Both the position numbers and the translations under genes were made by a program. Below the pieces are notes generated by a model. The model ran no database searches, was not told where the DNA came from, and was given only the letters and a program-made list of their open reading frames with translations. A DNA stretch of 64,000 nt from JAJRQY01 sp965224435 (GTDB lineage: Bacteria; Actinomycetota; Acidimicrobiia; Acidimicrobiales; SZUA-35): positions 2,480,001 through 2,544,000 of the forward strand of contig OZ245048.1 of the NCBI GenBank assembly GCA_965224435.1, read 5' to 3'. Numbering within the stretch: position 1 is the first letter of the stretch; each line of letters opens with the position of its first letter. This document shows positions 24,012 to 33,121 of the stretch, one piece after another.

Positions 24012-24766
24012 GCCATGGTCATGCCGCCGCTGACCGACAGGGTCTGACCGGTGATGTAGCCAGCTTCATCTGAAGCAAAGAAGACGATGGCTGGGGCGAC
24101 GTCAGATGGCTTGCCAATACGACCGGCGGGGATTGCTCGACCCAGGGAGGAGACAAGCTTGTCTCCCCCGTCGGTCATGGTTTGTCCCAAGTCGCTGAGC
24201 AGCTGGGTGTCGGTTGGGCCGGGGCAAACAACGTTGACCGTCACACCCTTCTTCGCCAATTCGCGAGCGAAGGTCTTGGAGAATGCGATCACGCCGCCCT
24301 TGGCTCCGGAGTAGACACCTTCCAGCGATGAGCCAACTCGTCCAGCATCCGATGCGATATTGATGATCCGGCCATGCCCTCGTTCGACCATGCCAATGCC
24401 TACCGCCTTGTTACAGCGCAGCATGCCGACATAGTTGATCTCGATGACTTGTTCCCAGAACTCTTCGTCAGTATCAAGGAAGGGATAGAGACGGTCCCAG
24501 CCAACAGAATGCACGAGGATGTCAATCGGTCCAAGCTCGTGCTCGACCTTGGACACGGCGGCTTCAACAGACGCCATATCGGTGACGTCAATCTCCACTG
24601 CCAGTGCAAGTCCGCCGTGGGAACGGATGCCCTTTGCCACTTCTTCGGCCGCGTCAAGGGACAGGTCGGCGATGGCTACCGCCTGACCGGCTGTGGCCAG
24701 CCAGCGAGCTGCCTCGCTTCCAATTCCGCCCGCTCCACCCGTGATCATGGCAATTCGATGCGTCAT
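24008..24766 (-). CDS. short-chain dehydrogenase/reductase (FabG/BadH-like)
   Basis: The 252-residue SDR has TGGAGGIGSEAAR for cofactor binding, VHSVGWDRL in place of the usual NNAG, the Ser of INIASDAG, and the GVYSGAKGGV motif. A late PADVAPAIVFFASDEAGYITGQTLSVSGG-like C-terminus (core DEAGYITGQTL) marks the classical FabG type. The Ser-Val-Gly variation resembles 2-hydroxycyclohexane-carboxyl-CoA dehydrogenases. It starts at ATG 24766. NAD use is suggested by IADLSLDAA. Confidence 0.9.
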   Translation of the reverse strand: MTHRIAMITGGAGGIGSEAARWLATAGQAVAIADLSLDAAEEVAKGIRSHGGLALAVEIDVTDMASVEAAVSKVEHELGPIDILVHSVGWDRLYPFLDTDEEFWEQVIEINYVGMLRCNKAVGIGMVERGHGRIINIASDAGRVGSSLEGVYSGAKGGVIAFSKTFARELAKKGVTVNVVCPGPTDTQLLSDLGQTMTDGGDKLVSSLGRAIPAGRIGKPSDVAPAIVFFASDEAGYITGQTLSVSGGMTMA

Positions 24767-24834
24767 GTCTTCCTACGTTAGTCTCCCCTTTGTTATCGGC
24801 CGGTATCAGCAATCACTTAAACGCGATTGACTCC

Positions 24835-24900
24835 GACACGCATCATTCCAATACACCTCTGTCCCACCCACCTCGTTCAAAACACGTCATTCCGACACAC
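24835..24900. repeat. imperfect direct repeat upstream of the F420 enzyme
   Basis: Two copies of an ACACG..CATTCC.A.ACAC pattern occur at 24836-24856 and 24882-24900 in the 163-nt gap between the divergent SDR and F420-enzyme genes. Repeats at a divergent promoter suggest regulator sites, but they are imperfect and could be chance. Confidence 0.3.
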
Positions 24901-24929
24901 AGCCCACCAACCGAAACGGAACTGCTCTG

Positions 24930-25961
24930 ATGGAACTCGATCTCATGGTGAGCCCAAGTCGATGGGACGAAGCAGCAGACTTCGCCCGTTCGGCTCAAGA
25001 TGCTGGCATCTCTGGCCTGGTCTTTGTTGAGACTGCGCACACTCCATGGATGAGCATTACCGCTGCCTCCATGGCTGCACCAGAGTTACATTTCGCTACT
25101 GGCATTGCCGTGGCCTTTCCTCGCTCGCCCATGATGGCAGCCTCGATGGCGTGGGAGCTGGCCGACAATACCAACGGCAAGTTCCGGCTCGGTCTTGGCA
25201 GCCAGGTCAAGGCCCATGTCGAGCGGCGTTATTCCGCTGAGTTCGATTCTCCCGGTCCTCGACTCAAGGAATACGTCGAGGCGATACAGGCCTGCTTCCG
25301 GGCCTTTCGGGGCGAAGAACGCTTGTCTTATGAAGGCAAGTTTTACAACCTCAGTCTTCTGCCTGCTCAATGGTCTCCATCCAAACATGCTTATGGTGAT
25401 GTGAAGGTTGATGTGTCAGCAGTGGGACCGTGGATGTCACGCATGGCTGGTGAGGTCGCCGACGGGGTGCACGTGCATCCCCTGCATTCGATTCGTTCGC
25501 TGCAAGAAGTCCTGATCCCACGGTTGGAAGAAGGTGCCGCACGGGCTGAGCGGGACGCGTCGGATATTGATTTGATCGTGCCAGTGTTTGCCGTTGTTGG
25601 TGACAGTCCTGATGAGCAAGCAGCGTCGCTTGATTTCGCCGAGCAACAGATCGGCTTCTACGGGTCGACTCGCGACTATGCCTTTCAATTTGAGCTGCTT
25701 GGTTTTGATGGCTTGTCAGCCAAGCTCAATGAGAGATTGAAGGCTGGGGACATTGATGGGATGAAGGGTCTCATCACTCCTGAGGTGATGCAGCACTTCT
25801 CGGTGACTGCAAGCTGGGCTGATCTGGCCGACAAGTTGGTCGACCGCTACGCCGGGATTGCGAGTCGTCTGGTCATGTACTCCGCCCAACCCGACATCAA
25901 AGCCAATCCCCAAAACATGAGCAAGTGGGGGGCCACCGCCGAACGCGTCCGAGAGGGCTGA
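24930..25961 (+). CDS. F420-dependent LLM-class oxidoreductase
   Basis: The 343-residue protein belongs to the luciferase-like flavin/F420 superfamily. It has AQDAGISGLVFVETAHTP at the first barrel strands, then FATGIAVAFPRSPMMAASMAWELADNTNGKFRLGLGSQVKAH in outline (FRLGLGSQVKAH being the diagnostic piece). The ending resembles the actinobacterial TIGR03617-type group. It would catalyse a hydride transfer with coenzyme F420 on an unknown substrate. It starts at ATG 24930, and its 3' end overlaps a decayed gene on the other strand. Confidence 0.9.
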   Translation: MELDLMVSPSRWDEAADFARSAQDAGISGLVFVETAHTPWMSITAASMAAPELHFATGIAVAFPRSPMMAASMAWELADNTNGKFRLGLGSQVKAHVERRYSAEFDSPGPRLKEYVEAIQACFRAFRGEERLSYEGKFYNLSLLPAQWSPSKHAYGDVKVDVSAVGPWMSRMAGEVADGVHVHPLHSIRSLQEVLIPRLEEGAARAERDASDIDLIVPVFAVVGDSPDEQAASLDFAEQQIGFYGSTRDYAFQFELLGFDGLSAKLNERLKAGDIDGMKGLITPEVMQHFSVTASWADLADKLVDRYAGIASRLVMYSAQPDIKANPQNMSKWGATAERVREG

Positions 25962-26196
25962 GAACAGCTCGTCGAGTCTCAAATGCGAGGTCCGTCTCTC
26001 CACCGTCTTCAAGACATGTCCCCGCCTCAATTGCCCCAACCTCCTCCAACGTGTCTGGGTCAAAGAAGCGGATCGGGTCTTTCAAACAGAGCCGATCTTG
26101 CTCATCGAAAGGGAGACCGTCAGCCTCCATGTCCACCGCAGACACAAGCCGCGCTGCCCGTGCTTTCCCGGTTGCAAACTCAGCCGAGTTGGGCAA
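25897..26196 (-). pseudogene. truncated paralogue of the neighbouring lipoprotein gene
   Basis: This 99-residue frame lacks a signal peptide. Its middle (LCLKDPIRFFDPDTLEEVGAIEAGTCLEDG in outline) aligns with the upstream gene's PCLVDDVIVTNLDTGQEFIAIEAGDCIED; AIEAG.C.ED is shared. The C-terminus diverges into an antisense overlap with the F420-enzyme gene. The best reading is a tandem duplicate that has lost its 5' third and its proper end. A short independent gene is less likely. Confidence 0.55.
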
Positions 26197-26249
26197 TCAA
26201 TCACCGTTCTCTGGCTCCCCCATCAGAGCGACCAGTCTACGACTAGTCC

Positions 26250-26753
26250 TCAGCGGCATTTCACCGTCAGTTCCCGGCCATCCTCCAGCGTCACAAAGCC
26301 CGTGCAAGGACCAGCGTCGATCAAATAGTCATAGGCCCCCTCGACGCTATAGACCCACTGGTCCTCAATGCAGTCACCAGCCTCAATAGCGATGAACTCC
26401 TGACCAGTATCCAGATTGGTGACAATGACATCGTCAACAAGACACGGCCCAAGGTCGACGCCTGCATCGGAGTGCGACTGAAATCGGGTGTCTACGAAAA
26501 TGCTGACAGCCTCCCCTTCGCGCTCTGCACGTGTTCCTGGTGCACCCAAAGCTTCAGCGTCGGCTGCCGAGAATCGAACTTCAAATCCCACATTGTCTGT
26601 GTCATAGCGAAGATCGAACGCCTTGTTGCTGCCATGCAGCCGAACAATCAAGGATTGGGGAGTTACCGTGTCGTCGGCTTCGCCTGGGCACCCCGTCCCC
26701 AACAAGACCAAACTCGCTAACACCTGCCAAATACATCGTGCTCTACAAGCCAT
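26250..26753 (-). CDS. lipoprotein of unknown function
   Basis: From ATG 26753 the 167-residue product has a hydrophobic signal ending LLGTGC, a plausible lipobox. A beta-rich domain follows with LIVRLHGSNKAFDLRYD and paired Cys (GPCLVD, GDCIED, GPCTGF, VKCR) that probably form disulfides. The ORF is open further upstream, but that leader is not signal-like. A truncated paralogue follows 54 nt downstream on the same strand. I recognise no family; it is likely an exported structural or binding protein. Confidence 0.72.
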   Translation of the reverse strand: MACRARCIWQVLASLVLLGTGCPGEADDTVTPQSLIVRLHGSNKAFDLRYDTDNVGFEVRFSAADAEALGAPGTRAEREGEAVSIFVDTRFQSHSDAGVDLGPCLVDDVIVTNLDTGQEFIAIEAGDCIEDQWVYSVEGAYDYLIDAGPCTGFVTLEDGRELTVKCR

Positions 26754-26922
26754 GACCACTCCTTCCGGACCCTTCCCAACTATCGGCCACCAGACCCACA
26801 CGCTTGAATCAAGCCGCCGATACCAGCAGGACATACCAACACTTTCGCCTAGTCATTCACCAACGGTCAGCCGGGCATCCGCCCCCGCGACCAGACCTCT
26901 TCATCACGACCAGACCTCTTCA

Positions 26923-29900
26923 TCACAAGGACTGATTAATCCAAAGCCTCAACTCCGCAGTCTCCTCCGCACCCGTCGCGTCCACCACCCGCACCGTGAA
27001 ATCCCAAATGTAGTCGTCCTCAGTCACCTGCATGACCCCAGCAATCAACCCGGATGAATCCATGCCGAATCCCGGTGGCAGGCTCCCAGCAACAATACTG
27101 AACACCAAGTCAGCATCATCCCCATCCGGATCAGTAGCCACGATCTGGTGACTATAGGACCAACCCTGGTTCAAGTACGCAATGATGTAGCCAGTGTCGG
27201 CGAACACTGGTTTGAGGTCACCAAACCGGAAAACCCTGCTTGTCGGATCAAACCCAGCCGGCACCATGAACGAAACATCGAGCTCAACGACATCCCCAGG
27301 CGCGATATCGACCAGTGGGCAATCAAACACAGTTGTCTGGCCAGCAACAAGGCCACAACCCGGAGCAGAAATGCTACTGAACCCGTCAGGCAGCCGGAAC
27401 CGGAGCGTACGCCCAGTAGCAGTCTCACCACCAGTATTGGTCACCGTGATAACCCCTGTCCCTGCTTGACCGGGTATCAACGGATCTGGAGTCGTGACTG
27501 CCCGGAATTGAAGGTATGCCCGACTCGGAGCCCCGATAGAGACCGTGTAAGTCCTTGATCCGGTGTTGCCCGCAGTGTCAGAAACGGCGATAGTGAACTC
27601 GTAGTCGCCGTTGCTGGTTGGTTGGCCACTGATCAGCCCAGACACGGTGTCCAGGGCCAATCCATCGGGTAGAGAACCCGCGTCTAGTTCGTAGCTGCTG
27701 ATGGCAGGTCGACCTGGATGGGTCGGACCAAAGTCGGGGTAGTAGGCGTTAGCTTGAACTGTTTGGCTGTAGCCGACGCCTACTTGACCGCCGGGGAGAG
27801 TATTGGTTGTCACTCGTGGCCCGACGACGTCCATGTTGAAATCTCGGGTGGGTGACGGTCCACCAGGGGCTGAGGCTTGCAGAGTGAATGAGAACGGTCC
27901 TGCTTCGGTTGGTTTGCCATTCAGGATGCCAGCAGTGTTCACCCGCAGTCCCTCCGGAACAGTCCCAGCAGTGACACTCCAAACAGCGGAAGGATCTACC
28001 GAAGCAAATGCGAACGGGTCATAGGGTTTTCCGGCTTCGCCGTCAGGAACATCAGTCGTGGTGATGCCACCCTCGTCGTGTAGTTCGATCTGCAGGCTCA
28101 GGAAGTCACCGCGGCCAGAGTTCGGATCAACATGCACCAAGGCAACAGTGAAGTCACTGCAATTGTCGTCGAAAGGTACGTCGATGACAACTTCGCCCGC
28201 AGCGTTGCGGACTCCGTCGCTTAAGAAAAACTGCGGGACACCAGCTCGTAGACAAACATTGGGGTATCCGGCAGAGCCGTATTGGGTGACAGCTACTTCG
28301 AACTTGGTGTTCCTACCCGCTTGAACAGAATCAACAGTGACACGACTGTATCCCTCAGAACCCGCAGCGACATCGACCTTGACGTCAACGAACCCTGCGC
28401 CACCCTTGGCGACACTTGGCCGCGGTATTGGTAGGAAGCTCGGATTGGCCGCAGAAAGAACGATCGGACTGTCCGGGTATCTGCCAAGCCGATTCTGTTC
28501 GGAGAATTCGGCCTCACCTTGCAGAGGCTCAAGACTCGAACCATCAAGGAGCTCTCCCCACCGCGCCACCTCTGAGTTTGGGAGCTTAGACCACGAATAC
28601 TCAGGGGTCCCAAACACTGGTGCAGTATTGGTGCTGTCGTCGCTCATCAGGTACAGAGCCGTCCACATCCGCGGCCACGCTCTAGCCATTGGCTCACCAC
28701 CAGGATTGGCCCACAAACCCCCATCAACCTGATCTTCAATCAAATCAATCGGATCCGCCCCAAAGGCATGGGAATCCAACGCGCGGATGACCGATGGCAT
28801 CAATTGATTGGTTGGACCATGCTGGCCTGCATGCTCGTTCAGCCAAACCATCGCCGGAAAATACGCGTATGCGCGATCAGGTGCTTTGATCACATCGGGT
28901 GGGCCCGACGGTGACTGCATGAACTGTTGTTGAGGACGAACGAGCCATTCTTTCATTGACCTTCCGAAGTTGTAGGCCCAATCCCTATCACCCTGGCGGG
29001 AGAATTCATGGGTTCCCCAGTTCGCCGCAGACTCATACAAGACGACTGTTCGCCCGGTTTCAGAACCCAGCGCTACGTCGTTGGTCCAGTTGATGGTGTC
29101 CCACTCGAAAGTATGGAAAAACTCGTGAATAATCGTCTTAGATAGATGCGCCGTCCGTACGCGTATCGGATGGCCGAACTCTCGCTGACCAAGAAGCCAT
29201 CCCGCGCCGTTTCCAAGAGATTTCTCGTTGAAAGGAGACGAGAAGGCGGCCAAGTCATTGTCAACAATAAAGACGTGTATCGGCACACCTTCCTCACGAT
29301 GAGACTCCGGAAGAGAAAGTCCCATCCCTTCAAACAAGGCCTCGGCTTCCCACATTCGTTTTGCTGCCTGAGCCAAAGGAAACGGGATTGCCGAATTGCC
29401 CAAGCTGAGGATCCCGTCGGTGCCAACTGTGGTGCCATCGAGCGCTGGATCAACCAGGAAATCGATCTCAGTCAATGTCGTACGGCTCACGCCGGCTGGG
29501 ATCAAATCAGCGGGCACCACCGACGGGTCGACCTTGTACTCACAAAAGTTCGAGGCGCGGATACCGGCCAATGCCCAAACGTAGGGCCCTGACATCTCAC
29601 AAGTAGCTGCTGCTGCCCGCAGACCGGCCCCGGGGTCTGGGACCAGCTCGGGTGTGGCCATCTCAATAGTGGCTTGTTTGGCTCCGGCGCTTGCTTCGCC
29701 CCAAGTCTCTAGTGCCAGACTGAGAACATCGGTAGTGAACTCTTCGCTCAGAGTTGGCGATGTTCCTTCCTCCGACGCCGTGGCCAGAGCGGCGATACCG
29801 TTTACCAAGTACTCATCGACCGTGATCTGCCCAGCATCAAACAGGTCTTCTAGATCATCGAAACCAGTTGCGGCGTCAAGATGATCCAATTCGATACTTA

Positions 29901-31255
29901 CCGAGGTGGACACCAGGATCTCCTCACCAGACCTCACCTGGACCACGACAACAGCCGAGCCCGCAGCAATCGCCGCGAGGTCGACGGCTAGTGACGCCTG
30001 GTCACGACCGAAGGTACCCAAGATGGTTTCGTTGACAAGAACGACCAGCTCACCTGCCTCGGGTGGATCGGTCACCGTGACCGCCAACTGGAGTTGATCA
30101 AAGACCTGACCGCCCTCGATCGGGTAGCTGATTGCCAGTGTCGGGGTGACAACCGTGTCGTCCTCGCAGTTGGTGATGGTCTCGCCTTCACAATCATCGG
30201 TCCCCTCACCACCATCAGCACTGTCATTGCCGTGCCCGCCCCGGAGTAGATCGGTACCAGGGCCACCATCGAGAGTGTCGGGTCCGCGATTTCCCCGCAA
30301 CTCATCATCACCCGCACCACCACTCAAAGTGTCGGCGTGCTGGCGGCCATACAGAACATCATCACCATCACCACCATCCAACACGTCCTGGCCACGACCC
30401 CCATACAAGTAGTCGTTACCGCCGTCACCATTCAGAACATCCGGTCCACGCCAACCACGCAACACGTCATTGCCTTCACCGCCATTCAGGAGGTCGGCAC
30501 CCGCCTTACCAATCAACAGATCATCACCATCACCACCATTCAGAATGTCGTCACCATCACCGCCGTAAATCCGGTCGTTACCTGGTCCGCCGTCAAGGAT
30601 GTCTTGGAAGCGGCCACCCCGGATTTCGTCATCCCCAGCACCACCACTAATCGTGTCCTTACCCCGCTGACCTCGAATAACGTCATCACCGTCACCACCG
30701 TCAATGGTGTCGCGGCCTTTGCCACCAAAGATGATGTCGTTGCCACCCAAACCATTGATGGTGTCATGACCTTTGCGGCCACAAATCACGTCATCACCTT
30801 CCGTACCCGTCAGGGTGTCCGCACCATTCGTCCCCTTGATCGTGCAACCACTGGTGCCAATGAAAATCGTCACCGTTGCGGTGTCGCAAGACCCATCCAC
30901 GCACGCTTCATAAGTAAACGAATCTGTTGCTGGTGCCCCACTGTCGGGTGTGTATTCCACGACCGGTAGATCCTCATCCACATCGATACTGACGGTGCCG
31001 CTGGTGGGCTGGGTTTGCATGCTGATGACCACATCAGAGTCATCAGAATCATCGGTGTCGTTGCCAGTCACATCAATGATGGTGGTTCCGTTCTTGGAGA
31101 CCATTTCCACGTCATCGACCGCGTCAAGAACCTCAGCCGGCTCATCAGAAGGCGGAGGAGGTGGGTCGGTTTGAGCCTCAACCGGGGGGGGCCAGAATCC
31201 CCGCCATCAGCAACGCCGCACCAGCAATACCAACAACCGTTCTACGCAGACCCAT
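26923..31255 (-). CDS. giant secreted RTX / HExxH metalloprotease / Ig-domain protein, frameshifted at a C8 tract
   Basis: From ATG 31255 a clean Sec signal runs MGLRRTVVGIAGAALLMAGILAP, then breaks at a run of eight C on the coding strand (plus-strand G, 31184-31191) and stops at a TGA. With seven C it would continue PPVEAQTDPPPPPSDEP into the 1395-codon frame starting at 31110. The mature protein then has a VTIFIG-type beta domain, about ten GGxGxDxL Ca-binding RTX repeats (30820-30190), and a protease domain with HEFFH (29127-29113) and LYESAANW supplying the Glu. Two He_PIG-like Ig domains, a DUF11-like domain and a final Ig-like domain follow. It is likely an exported Ca-dependent protease/adhesin of about 150 kDa. 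Sequencing error or phase variation explains the shift. Confidence 0.8.
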
Positions 31256-31304
31256 GGGGTCGCCTCCACATTCGCCAAAGGTGAAACCGCTCGCCCCACC
31301 GCGC

Positions 31305-31358
31305 AACGAACTGTGGCACAACTCAGCTACTGAGCACAAGTGCCCACGGGAGTTCGTT
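31305..31358 (-). promoter_or_regulatory. long stem-loop in the leader of the RTX protease gene
   Basis: AACGAACT (31305-31312) pairs perfectly with AGTTCGTT (31351-31358). Inside, GTGGCAC pairs with GTGCCCAC (one bulge), and inside that CTCAG pairs with CTGAG around a CTA loop. About 20 bp pair over 54 nt, 50 nt upstream of the RTX start. It could be an RNA attenuator, an mRNA stabiliser, or an operator-like cruciform. The rest of the 315-nt gap to the gene at 31571 shows nothing recognisable. Confidence 0.5.
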
Positions 31359-31570
31359 GGATGTAGGCCTTCCGGCAGGGGCGCAGAATACGATCGGTCC
31401 CGAGTTAGAGCGACTCACGGTTCACCAAGCAGGACCAGAACCAAGACAACTTTGGGAAGGTTGAGTGACCGCCAGTGGTTCTCTTCGTGTCCGAGTGCCG
31501 GTCGGATCAGCGAGCAGCACCAAGGATGCTTCGGGCGGCACGACTTCGATTCGTGATATAGGTTGGCCCG

Positions 31571-33121
31571 ATGTCTCTCTGGCTGATCATTCCTCTCATT
31601 GTTCTGGGTTTCTTGCTGGTCATCGCCATATGGGACGTCACCCAGAAGAAACACGCCATCCTGCGGGCCTTTCCCGTCGTCGGCCATATCCGGTACTGGC
31701 TCGAGTCAATCGGGCCCGAGCTTCGCCAATATGTGGTAGCTGACAACAGCGAGGAGCGCCCATTCAGCCGGGATCAGCGACGCTGGGTTTATGCCTCAGC
31801 CAAGTCGCAGAACCCCTACTTCGGGTTCGGCACCGAATCCAAGCTTGATTCGGCTCAGCATCTGATCATTCGTCATAGTCCGTTCCCCTTTCATGCCGAA
31901 GAGCCGAACCCGCAAAGCGTTCTCCCGGTGGCCAAGGTCATCGGTGAATGGAACAAGAGGCCGGGCTCATTCCGACCCGAGTCGATCGTGAACGTCAGCG
32001 CCATGAGTTTTGGCTCACTGTCAGGACCAGCTATTGAGGCCATCAATCGTGGATCGAAGATCGCTGGCTGCATGCAAAACACCGGCGAAGGCGGTATCAG
32101 CAAGCACCACCGTCACGGCGGTGACCTGATCTATCAGCTCGGCACCGGCTACTTCGGCGCCCGCGGTTCTGACGGCCGCTTCTCGATGGACAAGCTGGTC
32201 GAGACTGTCAACTCAGCTCCAGTGAAGATGATCGAGATCAAGCTGTCCCAGGGAGCAAAGCCCGGTTTGGGCGGAGTGCTTCCCGGCACCAAGGTGACCG
32301 AAGAGGTGGCCGAAGCCCGCGGGGTCCCTGTTGGAATCACCGTGGCCAGCCCCAGCTCACATCGAGAATTCGAATCGATCCCAACCATGATCGACTTCAT
32401 CGAACGCATCGCCGATGCCACCGGCTTACCAGTCGGTATCAAGTCGGCAGTCGGAGATGAGTCCTTCTGGCCAGAGCTCGCTTTGCAAATGAAAGCTCGT
32501 GGAGCTGGACCAGACTTCATTGCCATCGACGGTGGCGAGGGCGGAACCGGTGCCGCTCCCCTGGTCTTCAGCGACCATGTTGCCCTGCCCTTTCGCGCTG
32601 GCTTCGCCCAAGTATTCCGGGCCTTCGCCCAAGCCGAGATGGACAAGAATGTGACCTTCATCGGCGCAGGCAAGGTCGGCTTTCCCGGCGAGGCCTTACT
32701 GGCGCTCGGACTCGGAGCAGACATGATCTATGTGGCCCGTGAAGCCATGATGGCAATTGGATGCATTCAGGCCCAGCGCTGCCACACCGGACATTGTCCG
32801 ACCGGAATTGCTACCCACAATAAGTGGTTTGTTCGTAGTCTGGATCCGACTGACAAGGCGGCCAGATTGGGCAACTATGTGATCTCGCTACGACACGGCT
32901 TGCTGGACCTGGCTCATGCTTGTGGCGAATCTCATCCATGCCTGGTAACCGGCTCGGCCGTCGCTCTGCTTGGCACGGGACACCAGATCGAGTCGCTTTG
33001 GGATCGCTATGACTATGACCCACGATGGATGTCGGTAAACGACGGCTTTCGCAAGGATGTCGGCGAGCTGATGGCTACGGCTGTGCTGGGTTCTGGCAGC
33101 GTGAAGGCGGCCCACCAGTGA
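31571..33121 (+). CDS. FMN-binding glutamate-synthase-like protein
   Basis: The 516-residue protein has an N-terminal membrane helix (MSLWLIIPLIVLGFLLVIAIW), then the FMN/glutamate-synthase domain: VSAMSFGSLSGPAIEAINRG, IKLSQGAKPGLGGVLPG, and DGGEGGTGAAP. The Fe-S cysteines C-x5-C-x4-C appear as CIQAQRCHTGHC. No glutaminase domain is present, so it is one of the stand-alone GltB-like proteins of unknown donor; some act in archaeal-type or methylamine-glutamate metabolism. It overlaps the CoA-transferase gene by 4 nt (GTGA). Confidence 0.9.
   Translation: MSLWLIIPLIVLGFLLVIAIWDVTQKKHAILRAFPVVGHIRYWLESIGPELRQYVVADNSEERPFSRDQRRWVYASAKSQNPYFGFGTESKLDSAQHLIIRHSPFPFHAEEPNPQSVLPVAKVIGEWNKRPGSFRPESIVNVSAMSFGSLSGPAIEAINRGSKIAGCMQNTGEGGISKHHRHGGDLIYQLGTGYFGARGSDGRFSMDKLVETVNSAPVKMIEIKLSQGAKPGLGGVLPGTKVTEEVAEARGVPVGITVASPSSHREFESIPTMIDFIERIADATGLPVGIKSAVGDESFWPELALQMKARGAGPDFIAIDGGEGGTGAAPLVFSDHVALPFRAGFAQVFRAFAQAEMDKNVTFIGAGKVGFPGEALLALGLGADMIYVAREAMMAIGCIQAQRCHTGHCPTGIATHNKWFVRSLDPTDKAARLGNYVISLRHGLLDLAHACGESHPCLVTGSAVALLGTGHQIESLWDRYDYDPRWMSVNDGFRKDVGELMATAVLGSGSVKAAHQ

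Noticed and set aside
26196..26249. Missing 5' end of the lipoprotein paralogue in the gap
   Set aside because: The 54 nt do not encode the expected signal peptide in any frame.
30190..30820. CRISPR-like array of repeats
   Set aside because: The repeats are 27-nt in-frame RTX codon units with variable bases and no spacers.
30337..30969. 210-residue Thr/Ile-rich plus-strand ORF
   Set aside because: It is the antisense reading of the RTX nonapeptide repeats; low complexity explains it.
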